From the NCBI GenBank assembly GCA_049323615.1, contig JBMOPD010000048.1:1-51118 (forward strand): a stretch of DNA of 51,118 nucleotides, read 5' to 3'. This DNA comes from JBMOPD01 sp049323615 (GTDB lineage: Bacteria; Bacillota; Desulfotomaculia; Desulfotomaculales; Desulfocucumaceae). Below are positions 16,203-23,320 of the stretch, piece after piece (position 1 is the first letter of the stretch; each line of letters starts with the position of its first letter). Under the pieces are notes generated by a model. The model did no database searches, had not been told where the DNA came from, and was given only the letters and a program-made list of their open reading frames with translations. A program made the position numbers and the translations under genes.

Positions 16203-17420
16203 ATGAAAAGGCCGGAACTGCTGGCCCCGGCCGGTAACATGGAAAAACTCAGGGCAGCGGTGGTTTACGGCGCCGATGCCGTGTACCTGGGGGGCCCTCA
16301 GTACGGGCTGCGGGTGGGCGCCGAAAATTTTACCCTGGACCGGCTGCCGCTGGCGGTCAATTATGCCCACCGGCACAAAGTGAAGGTTTATGTGACGGTG
16401 AACATTTTTGCCCATAACCGTGACTTTCAGGGGCTGCGGGAATACATCGGGACGCTGCGGGAGATCGGGGCTGACGGTTTAATCGTGGCCGATCCCGGAA
16501 TTTTACACCTTGTCCGGCGCAACTTTCCCGGCCTGCCGGTGCACCTCAGCACCCAGGCCAACACCACCAACACGGCGGCAGCTACCTTCTGGGAGGCCCA
16601 GGGGGTTTCCAGGATAGTGCTGGCCAGGGAACTTTCCCTGGCTGAGATCAGGGAAATCAGGGAAAAAGTAAAGGTTCAGCTTGAGGTTTTTGTACACGGC
16701 GCCATGTGCATTTCCTATTCCGGCCGGTGCCTGCTGAGCAAGTACATGACCGGCCGGGACGCCAACCTGGGCGACTGCGCCCAGGCCTGCAGGTGGCGTT
16801 ACGCTTTAATGGAGGAAAAAAGGCCGGGAGAGTACTTCCCGGTATTCGAGGACGAAAGGGGCTCATATATACTGAGTTCCCGGGACCTGTGCCTGCTGTC
16901 CCGCCTGCCGGACCTGGCAGGGGCCGGGATAGACAGCTTCAAGATCGAGGGGCGGGTAAAAAGCATACATTACGTGGCCACGGTGGTGAAGGTCTACCGG
17001 GAGGCCATTGACAGGCTGGTGGAAAATACCGAAGGTTTTGCGGTGGATCCCGGATGGTGGAACGAGCTGGGCAAGGTCAGCAACCGCGACTATACCGCCG
17101 GGTTTTTGTCCGGCGACGCCGCCCTGGCGGGGCACGGCGATGTGGACGGCATTTACCGGAGGAACTGCACTTTTGTGGGGCTGGTGAAGGGTTACCACCC
17201 GGGCCGGAAGGTGGTGGAGGTGGAACAGCGCAACCGGTTTTTCCGGGGGGAGACCCTGGAAGTGTTGAGTCCGGGGTGTCCCAACCGCACATTAAAGGTG
17301 GAGACCATGCTGGACCAGGACGGCCGGTCTTTAGATCAGGCGCCGCACCCCTGCCAGACGGTCTTCATTCCCACGGACCAGCCGGTGAAGGAATTCAGTC
17401 TCCTCAGGAGATTGGAATGA
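16203..17420 (+). CDS. U32 family peptidase-like protein (TrhP/YrrO type)
   Basis: A 405-residue U32-family protein. The family name is historical; bacterial members are required for RNA hydroxylation (TrhP for tRNA ho5U34, RlhA for 23S rRNA) and often carry an Fe-S cluster. Key region: EVFVHGAMCISYSGRC followed by NLGDCAQACRW, holding the conserved cysteines. N-terminus PELLAPAGNMEKLRAAVVYGADAVYLG. ATG 16203 with GGGGTGAGGG (16192-16201); an in-frame GTG at 16182 overlaps mltG. B. subtilis has two such genes (yrrN, yrrO) here; only one is present. A tRNA role is inferred from context. Confidence 0.9.
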   Translation: MKRPELLAPAGNMEKLRAAVVYGADAVYLGGPQYGLRVGAENFTLDRLPLAVNYAHRHKVKVYVTVNIFAHNRDFQGLREYIGTLREIGADGLIVADPGILHLVRRNFPGLPVHLSTQANTTNTAAATFWEAQGVSRIVLARELSLAEIREIREKVKVQLEVFVHGAMCISYSGRCLLSKYMTGRDANLGDCAQACRWRYALMEEKRPGEYFPVFEDERGSYILSSRDLCLLSRLPDLAGAGIDSFKIEGRVKSIHYVATVVKVYREAIDRLVENTEGFAVDPGWWNELGKVSNRDYTAGFLSGDAALAGHGDVDGIYRRNCTFVGLVKGYHPGRKVVEVEQRNRFFRGETLEVLSPGCPNRTLKVETMLDQDGRSLDQAPHPCQTVFIPTDQPVKEFSLLRRLE

Positions 17421-17528
17421 ATGTACAGGGATTAGGGATTGTCCCTGACCCGAAACGTCAGCCCCGTTTACATTCCTTCTTTCCTGGTCAAGCTATTAAC
17501 AGGAGAAATGTGAAGAAGGCTGGGATTA

Positions 17529-19235
17529 ATGGAAAGGACAAAGAGAAGGCTGGTATGGACATTAACCATACTGGTCTTTTTTTTCATCTGTGCGGCCGCC
17601 CGCACCGGCTATATTCAGGTTGTGCAGGGGAATCACTACGCCCGGAAGGCCCTGGCCAGCGAAACGGACGGCGTTGCCCTGGAGGACTATAGCAGGGGCC
17701 AAATATTAGACCGCCATTTGAGGCCCCTTACAGGGTTGTACAGGTCCAACAGGATACTGGTATTCCCCGCGGTAATGGAGGATCCGGAGGCGGTGGCCAG
17801 GGGCCTTTCCGCCATTACCGGGGCCGATTTTTTCACTGTCACAAAAACGCTGTCGGAAAAAAAACCTGCCCTGCTGCCCTTCAGGATCACCGCCGATCAG
17901 TCCCGGTTAATACAGGAATCGGGGTGGGAAGGGGTGCTGGTGGCGCCCTATACCTGCCGTTACGGTCCCAGCCCGCTGGCTGCCCATGTGGTGGGGCACA
18001 TGGGCAGGATCAGGGATTTACGGGAACTTGAAGAACTCAACCGGTCCGGAGAAAAGACTTACCGGCTCAGTGACTGGGTTGGCCGGAAGGGGCTGGAACA
18101 CTTCTACGAAGGGGAACTGAGAGGGCAGTATCCCTCAGGTTTTGCCGGTCTTTATACCGATGCCCTGGGCAAGCCCCTGCCGGGAATACCGGTAATGGTG
18201 GACACCGGCTTGGGGGACTTTACCCGCAGTGACGTGGTCACCACCATTGACGCGGATATTCAGGAAATGGTGGAGAGAGTGATGGACAGGCATATTAAAA
18301 AGGGTGCGGTGGTGGTTATGGACAAGTCAAGCGGGGATATACTGGCCATAGCTTCCCGCCCGGCATATAACCCGGACCCGGGGGCAGGCGACCTGGTATC
18401 TTCCGGTGAAGACGAAAGGTTTGTCAATCAGGCGCTGTCCCTTTTCCAGCCCGGCTCAATTTTTAAGGTGGTGGTGGCCGCGGCCGCGCTTTCCGGGGGT
18501 GTGGTCAGGCCCGACACCCGTTTTTACTGCCGGGGCAGCCTGGAAAAACCGGTCCGCTGCTGGAAAGATGAGGGACACGGGTCCATCACCCTGGCCGAAG
18601 CCTTCGCCCAATCGTGCAACCCGGTCTTCGTCAGGCTGGGCCAGGAACTGGGCCCCCGGCAGCTGATCGGCTATGCCCGGGCCCTGGGCCTGGACAACCA
18701 GGGAATCCTGGGCTACCCCGCGGCCCCCGACCGGCGCCAGGACCTCAACCTCATTGCCGGACAATACAACCTGGTGAGCAGCAGTGTGGGGCAGGGCCCT
18801 GTTCTGGCCACTCCGCTGCAGATAACCGCCATGATAAATACCGTGGCCAATGAAGGGCTTTACCTGCAGCCCAGGCTGGTAAGTGAAATACGCCCGGCCA
18901 GGGGTGCGCCGCGGAAAATAAGGCCAGGGGAACCGGTGAGGGCGGTGTCCCCGGAGGTTGCCCGCCAGATCGGAGAAATGATGGTGATGGTGACCAGGCA
19001 GGGGGTCGGCCGGAGGGCCTGGGTGAGCCAGGGCGGAACTGCTGGAAAAACCGGCTCGGCCCAGCTGGGCGGCAGCAGGGAAGTGGTCAATGCCTGGTTT
19101 TCAGGGTACGGGCCCCTGGACAATCCCCGGTTCACCGTAACCGTCCTGGTCCGGGAGGGTGTCAGCGGTGGTGAAACCGCCGCCCCTGTTTTCCGGGAAA
19201 TAATGGAGAACATTATCATGCTCTCGGGCTTTTAA
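17529..19235 (+). CDS. class B penicillin-binding protein (transpeptidase)
   Basis: A 568-residue DD-transpeptidase that cross-links peptidoglycan, anchored by an N-terminal helix (residues 8-24). The catalytic serine is S310 in PGSIFKV (S-x-x-K), the second motif is SCN at 362-364, and KTG is at 507-509. The dimerisation domain (about 50-215) includes YSRGQILDR. It is shorter than typical PBP2 or SpoVD and lacks PASTA repeats. Such PBPs often end the alaS-mltG cluster in Clostridia and may serve sporulation or elongation. The start is uncertain: ATG 17529 has a poor ribosome binding site, but no better in-frame start lies before the transmembrane segment. Confidence 0.9.
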   Translation: MERTKRRLVWTLTILVFFFICAAARTGYIQVVQGNHYARKALASETDGVALEDYSRGQILDRHLRPLTGLYRSNRILVFPAVMEDPEAVARGLSAITGADFFTVTKTLSEKKPALLPFRITADQSRLIQESGWEGVLVAPYTCRYGPSPLAAHVVGHMGRIRDLRELEELNRSGEKTYRLSDWVGRKGLEHFYEGELRGQYPSGFAGLYTDALGKPLPGIPVMVDTGLGDFTRSDVVTTIDADIQEMVERVMDRHIKKGAVVVMDKSSGDILAIASRPAYNPDPGAGDLVSSGEDERFVNQALSLFQPGSIFKVVVAAAALSGGVVRPDTRFYCRGSLEKPVRCWKDEGHGSITLAEAFAQSCNPVFVRLGQELGPRQLIGYARALGLDNQGILGYPAAPDRRQDLNLIAGQYNLVSSSVGQGPVLATPLQITAMINTVANEGLYLQPRLVSEIRPARGAPRKIRPGEPVRAVSPEVARQIGEMMVMVTRQGVGRRAWVSQGGTAGKTGSAQLGGSREVVNAWFSGYGPLDNPRFTVTVLVREGVSGGETAAPVFREIMENIIMLSGF

Positions 19236-19289
19236 AAAGGGTGAGTATATCTTTTTTTCGCTGTGAATTTAAAAACCACTTGTGTTTGA

Positions 19290-19318
19290 TTGACTGCCTA
19301 AAAAAAGTATAGTAGGAT
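19290..19318 (+). promoter_or_regulatory. promoter of the triple-XRE regulator
   Basis: TTGACT (19290-19295), 17 bp, TAGGAT (19313-19318). The match at -10 is moderate. Confidence 0.5.
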
Positions 19319-19353
19319 AACAGTATAATTTTACTTTAACGGGAGTGTAAGCC

Positions 19354-20121
19354 ATGATTGTTAAGGGCGATCATATACGCGCCCTGCGGGAAGAACGCGG
19401 ATATACGCTGCAGGACATGGCCAAGCGGGCAAACCTTTCCCTCTCCTATCTGAGCGAAATTGAAAGGGGATCCAAGCGCCCCTCATTAAAATCCATTGAC
19501 AAACTGGCTGCCGCCCTCAATGTTTCAAAGGCCCAGCTTATCGAGGGGGATGTGGCCGATACCGGCCTTTCCCTGGGAGATAAAATCCGCCTGATGAGGG
19601 GAGAAAAGAACCTCTCGCTGCAGGATTTGGCCAACAAGGCGGGCATTTCCCTTTCTTACCTCAGCGAGATAGAGCGGGGAACCGTTTACCCGGCCCTTAA
19701 CACACTGAAAAGGATAGCCGAAGGGCTGGGTGTTTCACCCTCCACCCTGATGGGACACGAGGGGTCCCTCGGTCACAAGCTCAAGTCTCTCCGGGAGGAA
19801 TACGGCCTCACCCAGGCCCAGCTGGCCAACCTGGCGGGGGTCACCGCCGGCCTGATCGGCCAGATTGAACAGGGGAAAGTTCAGCCTTCGCTGAAAACAC
19901 TGGAGAAGCTGGCCGAGGTGATGGGTGTTTCACCCTGCTATTTCATCATGGAGCCCGGCGCCGTCGATCAGATGCTGAGCCTGATGAGCCCGGAGTTGCG
20001 GGAACTGCTCATGCACCCCAACGTGCAGTCCGTCCTGAACATGATCTGTAACCTCAATGAAAAGGAGCTGCAGTTTATTTTAAACTTTATCCAGCTGTTC
20101 AAGCGTTCCGACCTGAGTTAA
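19354..20121 (+). CDS. transcriptional regulator with three tandem XRE/Cro helix-turn-helix domains
   Basis: A 255-residue protein made of three successive XRE domains, at about 7-62, 75-131 and 140-195. Each has the L-x-x-L-R/M-x-E core and the motif LSLSYLSEIERG (first two) or VTAGLIGQIEQG (third). The first two copies are almost identical in the recognition helix, so they may read the same half-site; the third differs. Residues 200-255 form an alpha-helical tail (LLMHPNVQSVLNMICNLNEKELQFILNFIQLF) that may dimerise. No ligand-binding domain is seen. ATG start; the nearest Shine-Dalgarno is GGGAG at 19341-19345. It precedes a ferredoxin gene that has its own promoter. Confidence 0.88.
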   Translation: MIVKGDHIRALREERGYTLQDMAKRANLSLSYLSEIERGSKRPSLKSIDKLAAALNVSKAQLIEGDVADTGLSLGDKIRLMRGEKNLSLQDLANKAGISLSYLSEIERGTVYPALNTLKRIAEGLGVSPSTLMGHEGSLGHKLKSLREEYGLTQAQLANLAGVTAGLIGQIEQGKVQPSLKTLEKLAEVMGVSPCYFIMEPGAVDQMLSLMSPELRELLMHPNVQSVLNMICNLNEKELQFILNFIQLFKRSDLS

Positions 20122-20128
20122 AATTTTA

Positions 20129-20158
20129 TTGACAAAAGTACCAGCGTAATCTTATCAT
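20129..20158 (+). promoter_or_regulatory. promoter of the ferredoxin gene
   Basis: TTGACA (20129-20134), 18 bp, TATCAT (20153-20158), starting immediately after the regulator stop codon. Confidence 0.65.
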
Positions 20159-20195
20159 ATTATCATAGAAATAAACTGCGCTGGAGAAAATCAAA

Positions 20196-20363
20196 ATGGC
20201 AACTGTGGTGAAGGATTTATGTCAGGGATGCGGAATCTGCGCCCAGGTTTGTCCCCGGGGCGCTATTAAATTGGTAGCCAATTCGGCGCTGATCGATAGT
20301 GAACTGTGCGATGACTGCGAGGAATGTGTTTTTGCCTGTCCCAACGGCGCAATCAGTGGATAA
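20196..20363 (+). CDS. 2[4Fe-4S] ferredoxin-like protein
   Basis: A 55-residue electron carrier, below the usual ORF size cut-off. First cluster motif CQGCGICAQVCP, second CDDCEECVFACP, each C-x2-C-x2-C-x3-C-P. This is the clostridial ferredoxin length and layout. ATG 20196 with CTGGAG at 20181-20186. It is 14 bp ahead of the FmdB-type gene and probably co-transcribed with it from the promoter at 20129-20158. Its redox partners are not evident; the hydrogenase operon lies 2.5 kb downstream. Confidence 0.88.
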   Translation: MATVVKDLCQGCGICAQVCPRGAIKLVANSALIDSELCDDCEECVFACPNGAISG

Positions 20364-20377
20364 GTGAGGTGAAGAGA

Positions 20378-20572
20378 ATGCCCTTTTATGATTTTCGCTG
20401 CAAAAAATGCGGGCACAGGTTTACTGTAATGACCGGGATGTCCGAACGCGACAAGGTGACCTGCCCGGAATGCAAGACAAAGGAAGTGGAGCAGTTGATT
20501 ACCGGCTGCTCAATCCGGTCCGGGTCGGGATGCTCCCAGCCTTCGGTAAACACCGGATTCAGGGGTGGGTGA
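20378..20572 (+). CDS. FmdB/zinc-ribbon family protein
   Basis: A 64-residue putative regulatory protein of the FmdB type. A zinc ribbon is formed by CKKCGH and CPECKTK (four cysteines), starting with the typical MPFYDFRC. The tail CSIRSGSGCSQPSVNTGFRGG is Ser/Gly rich. ATG 20378 follows GAGGTG (20366-20371); the frame extends upstream to 20324 but without a ribosome binding site. Members are named after a formamidase regulator, but most have no known function. Confidence 0.85.
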   Translation: MPFYDFRCKKCGHRFTVMTGMSERDKVTCPECKTKEVEQLITGCSIRSGSGCSQPSVNTGFRGG

Positions 20573-20584
20573 GGAGTGTAATAT

Positions 20585-20601
20585 AAAGGCCGTCGGCCTT
20601 T
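20585..20601 (+). terminator. terminator after the FmdB-type gene
   Basis: AAAGGCC, 3-nt loop, GGCCTTT, followed by G; a short GC-rich hairpin without a long T-run. Confidence 0.5.
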
Positions 20602-20660
20602 GTGGGTGCGGCTGTCCGAAAAGCCCATCTGCTGTGTTCCGGACTTATTGAAAATTATTG

Positions 20661-20676
20661 CTGACAGCTGACAGCT
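20661..20676. repeat. CTGACAGCTGACAGCT intergenic repeat, copy 3
   Basis: Two tandem CTGACAGC units just before the ribosome binding site of the second thioredoxin, matching those upstream of mnmA. Confidence 0.6.
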
Positions 20677-20695
20677 TTAAGAGGGGGAATGACGG

Positions 20696-21013
20696 GTGGC
20701 TATAGAAATTAGTGAAAGTGGTTTTGAACAGGAGGTTATCAAATCCGGACAGCCGGTGCTGGTTGACTTCTGGGCGCCGTGGTGCGGCCCGTGCAGGAGT
20801 ATGGCGCCTGTGCTGGAGGAAATTTCGGCGGAGTTTGCCGGCAGGGTTAAGGTTGGCAAGGTCAATGTGGATAACAACCAGAACCTGGCTAAAAAATATG
20901 GTGTTATGAGCATCCCCACTCTGGTAATGTTTAAAAATGGACAGATAGTGGGGCAGATGGTGGGTTTTACACCCAAAAATGTTCTGGCGAAAAAGCTGGA
21001 GAGCCTGTTGTAA
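20696..21013 (+). CDS. trxA: thioredoxin (second copy)
   Basis: A 105-residue thioredoxin with WCGPC at residues 29-33 and the cis-Pro segment MSIPTLVMFKNGQ. GTG start eight bases after GAGGGGG (20681-20687). It is slightly closer to the standard thioredoxin length than the copy at 281-613. It lies between small Fe-S/zinc proteins and lgt, 1.1 kb from the UGA-containing glutaredoxin, but on the opposite strand from that gene. No thioredoxin reductase is nearby. Confidence 0.95.
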   Translation: MAIEISESGFEQEVIKSGQPVLVDFWAPWCGPCRSMAPVLEEISAEFAGRVKVGKVNVDNNQNLAKKYGVMSIPTLVMFKNGQIVGQMVGFTPKNVLAKKLESLL

Positions 21014-21066
21014 CCGGTGATGAAGCACTCAAGAGCCGGAATCCGGAATTTTAGGAATATTTTTTG

Positions 21067-21098
21067 GCCCATCGCCTTCAGATGGGCATTATCTTTTT
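21067..21098 (+). terminator. terminator after the second thioredoxin
   Basis: GCCCATC (21067-21073), 7-nt loop, GATGGGC (21081-21087), then ATTATCTTTTT. Confidence 0.6.
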
Positions 21099-21134
21099 GG
21101 AAGCAGTTACTGACAGATGAAATTTTTACCTCCG

Positions 21135-21157
21135 TGTTCTCTGTGTCCTCTGTGGCT
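21135..21157. repeat. intergenic repeat of the GTGTTCTCTGTGTCC...CTGTGGC type, copy 2
   Basis: Matches 12241-12263 at 21 of 23 bases. It lies 32 bp upstream of lgt. Confidence 0.7.
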
Positions 21158-21188
21158 AAATTTAACTTAAAGCGCGGGTGAGTTTGAC

Positions 21189-22013
21189 TTGCACCAGATC
21201 TTGCTTTATATAGGACCTTTTCCCGTCCGGTCGTACGGGCTGATGATGGCCCTGGGCATGCTGGGAGGCATAACGCTGGCCTGGTACCTGGCCCGGAAGA
21301 AGGGTAAATACCAGGAAGACGTCCTGAACATGGCTGTTTACGCGCTGCTGGCCGGGCTGCTGGGATCCCGGCTGTGGGAAGTGATCTTTGACTGGGATTA
21401 CTACGGGAGCCACCTGGCCGAAATTCCCGCCCTGTGGCAGGGGGGCCTGTCGGTGCAGGGAGGTGTTGCCGGAGGGCTGCTGGCGGTGATCCTTTACACC
21501 CGGAAGCATCAGATTCCCTTCTGGGAATTTGGGGACATGCTGGCTCCCGGCCTGTTGCTGGGACAGGCCCTGGGAAGGGTGGGCTGTTATCTGAACGGGT
21601 GCTGCTACGGTGTGCCCACGGCCTCGGCCTGCGGGGTGGTCTATCCTCCCGGCACCGACGCGTACCTCGCCTATGGCGCCGTGCCGCTGGTTCCGGCAGT
21701 TCTTTTCGAGGCTGCCTGGGACCTGGCGGCAATGGCATTGCTTCTCTTCTTACTTTTCAGAAAGCCCTTCCACGGCTTCATTGCCACGCTTTATTTCGTC
21801 CTGTATGCAGCGGGGCGGATTGTCCTTGAGTTTTTCAGGGCGGACAGCCTGACCATGTGGGGGTTGAAGACGGCCCAGGTTACCTCGCTGGTCACCATGC
21901 TGGCGGCGCTGGCGGTGATGCTTTACCTGAGGAGGAAAACCCGACTGGGAACAGGCGGAGCAAAGGTTGCGATTAGCAAGGAGCGCATGATTAAAAACAA
22001 GAAATCCAAATAA
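21189..22013 (+). CDS. lgt: prolipoprotein diacylglyceryl transferase
   Basis: Integral membrane enzyme of 274 residues that adds diacylglycerol to the lipobox cysteine of prolipoproteins. About seven hydrophobic segments. The signature region ALGRVGCYLNGCCYG (about 128-141, with R130) is the variant form seen in many anaerobes. GLSVQGGVAGGLLAV and the C-terminal GRIVLEFFRAD complete the match. TTG 21189 with GGGTGA at 21176-21181. The protein ends with a basic tail. It is convergent with the minus-strand glutaredoxin gene. Confidence 0.93.
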   Translation: MHQILLYIGPFPVRSYGLMMALGMLGGITLAWYLARKKGKYQEDVLNMAVYALLAGLLGSRLWEVIFDWDYYGSHLAEIPALWQGGLSVQGGVAGGLLAVILYTRKHQIPFWEFGDMLAPGLLLGQALGRVGCYLNGCCYGVPTASACGVVYPPGTDAYLAYGAVPLVPAVLFEAAWDLAAMALLLFLLFRKPFHGFIATLYFVLYAAGRIVLEFFRADSLTMWGLKTAQVTSLVTMLAALAVMLYLRRKTRLGTGGAKVAISKERMIKNKKSK

Positions 22014-22061
22014 AAAAGCCATTGAAAAAGTTAGGGAATTGAGACTCAGGACCGGCTATAC

Positions 22062-22089
22062 CAATTCCTCATTCCCAATTCCCAATTCC
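22062..22089. repeat. AATTCCNNATTCCC-type intergenic repeat
   Basis: Tandem AATTCC/ATTCCC units in the convergent gap between lgt and the glutaredoxin gene. Similar low-complexity strings are common in intergenic DNA of such genomes. Confidence 0.5.
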
Positions 22090-22093
22090 GCTT

Positions 22094-22333
22094 CTAATGA
22101 AGTATTCTCTCCAGTTCGGTGGGGTTAAATCCCACCACCACATCGTTGCCCACCCTTATTGTAGGAACTGCCAGCCGGCCGGTTTTCCGGACCATCTCGT
22201 TACGGGCCTGCCGGTCTTTGGCCACATCGTACTCAGTATAATTTACTCCCTTGCGTGAAAGAAACTCTTTCACAGTACGGCAGTGGGGTCATGTGGGTGT
22301 GGTGTACACAATCACATTTTTATTATCTATCAC
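22094..22333 (-). CDS. glutaredoxin-like selenoprotein (in-frame UGA, UxxC active site)
   Basis: A minus-strand frame of 80 codons that standard calling breaks, because codon 15 is TGA (22291-22289). Read through, it gives a 79-residue glutaredoxin of the NrdH/YruB kind. A beta strand VIVYTTPT is followed by U15-P-H-C18, then TVKEFLSRKGVNYTEYDV, the cis-Pro segment LAVPTIRVGNDVVVGF and the final NPTELERIL. The UGA sits exactly at the first cysteine of the CPxC motif. The GTG start (22333) follows a perfect AAGGAGGT six bases upstream. A hairpin that meets bacterial SECIS rules lies 3' of the UGA. Alternative: a pseudogene or base error (TGC to TGA). The intact frame on both sides, the ribosome binding site and the hairpin favour selenocysteine. 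No sel genes are in the window. Confidence 0.8.
22255..22273 (-). promoter_or_regulatory. putative bacterial SECIS element
   Basis: On the minus-strand RNA, GUGAAAG (22273-22267), loop AGUUU, CUUUCAC (22261-22255): a perfect 7-bp stem. It could be extended by a G-U pair. There are 22 nt between the UGA and the apical loop, and a G is the second loop base. This fits the published bacterial rules (loop 16-37 nt downstream, G among the first two loop bases). Confidence 0.65.
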
Positions 22334-22509
22334 AATGGGACCTCCTTTTTTCAGCACTGCGCCGACAGACGCTTTTTTTTATTCTTACACCGGCCCCTTA
22401 TTTTATACGCCATTTCCCGCCTGTTTAGATTAGTTGGAAAAGTAAAAACATTTAGTTGATAACGACATTTCTTTATAAGGCTAAGATATTATTTATTAGT
22501 TACATTTTA

Positions 22510-22561
22510 TTGACAGTAGATGTCTTTGAATGGTACAATTAACTCGTGATATTGTTCACAA
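22510..22561 (+). promoter_or_regulatory. hydrogenase operon promoter with Rex-like operator
   Basis: TTGACA (22510-22515), 18 bp, TACAAT (22534-22539). Directly after the -10 box, over the expected start site, lies TCGTGAT-ATTG-TTCACAA (22544-22561). This matches the Rex pattern TTGTGAA-N4-TTCACAA at 12 of 14 arm positions. Rex is the NADH/NAD+-sensing repressor that controls NAD-linked hydrogenases in several Clostridia. The promoter is clear; the operator is inference. Confidence 0.6.
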
Positions 22562-22584
22562 TTGTCAGGAATGCAGTCAGAAAT

Positions 22585-22656
22585 AAAAAAGGGGAAAATG
22601 ATAGGTTTAATTACAGGCTTGAAAAACCGTGAATTGTTTATCAACCCCCCTTTTTT
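22585..22656 (+). promoter_or_regulatory. possible attenuator in the hydrogenase operon leader
   Basis: AAAAAAGGGG (22585-22594) can pair with CCCCTTTTTT (22647-22656), closing a 52-nt loop. That loop contains TGAT/ATCA and GGTTT/AAACC pairs. The 3' arm ends in eight Ts, so it could terminate transcription about 150 nt before the first gene. The downstream part of the leader to 22810 contains a second GGAGGAGGGG (22687-22696) with no obvious ORF. Confidence 0.45.
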
Positions 22657-22810
22657 TTCTCAGGAATTGTGATTGTAATAACTTATTGGAGGAGGGGATA
22701 AAAAAAGTTCCAAAATTTATTGTTGGAAATTATTTCACCAGGACGTTTCAGCAAAAGTGACTTGTTTGTCGGTCATCCAACCAGTCTTTTTGAATAAGGG
22801 AGGGAAAAGA

Positions 22811-23305
22811 ATGGAAAACCAGGGCTGTGCCTGTGTTCCGGTAAATGAGGAGGAACTTTACCCGAAAATCCGGGAGGTAATCAACGAGAACCTGGGCAAG
22901 TCTGGCGCGCTGATCCAGGTGCTGCACAAAGCCCAGAGCATTTTCGGCTACCTGCCCAGGCGGGTTCAGGAAATGGTGGCCGAGGGGCTGAATGTCCCGC
23001 TGAGTGAAGTTTACGGCGTGGCTTCCTTTTACGCTTTCTTTTCCATGGTGCCCAAGGGGAGGCACGAGATCAAGGTCTGCCTGGGTACGGCCTGTTATGT
23101 CCGGGGCGGACAGAAAATTATCGAACACCTGGAAAAAGGGCTGGGCATCCATGTGGGCGATACCACCAGAGACAGGAGATTTTCACTGAACGAGGTGCGC
23201 TGTGTGGGAGCCTGCAGCCTGGCCCCGGCGGTTTTGATCAACGATGACGTTTACGCCCAGGTCGATCCGGTCAAGGTAAACGAGATCATAGAAAAATACG
23301 AGTAA
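22811..23305 (+). CDS. hndA: NAD-dependent [FeFe]-hydrogenase small subunit (NuoE-like, HndA/HydC type)
   Basis: A 164-residue thioredoxin-like 2Fe-2S protein passing electrons between the flavin subunit and HydA. The four ligand cysteines are in CLGTACYVRGG and CVGACSLAP. N-terminal part: ALIQVLHKAQSIFGYLPRRVQ and SEVYGVASFYAFFS, typical of NuoE. ATG 22811 follows AAGGGAGGG (22797-22805); the frame runs back to 22757 without a better signal. First gene of a run of six in the same direction. Redox partner genes follow at 16 bp and 20 bp spacing. Confidence 0.93.
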   Translation: MENQGCACVPVNEEELYPKIREVINENLGKSGALIQVLHKAQSIFGYLPRRVQEMVAEGLNVPLSEVYGVASFYAFFSMVPKGRHEIKVCLGTACYVRGGQKIIEHLEKGLGIHVGDTTRDRRFSLNEVRCVGACSLAPAVLINDDVYAQVDPVKVNEIIEKYE

Positions 23306-23320
23306 GAGGAGGGATAGGAA

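Noticed and set aside
17054..17692. 212-codon frame between the U32 and PBP genes
   Set aside because: Overlaps the end of the U32 gene and the start of the PBP gene in a different phase; shadow composition.
20677..21738. 353-codon minus-strand open frame across thioredoxin and lgt
   Set aside because: Covers two well-supported genes on the other strand; arginine/proline-rich shadow.
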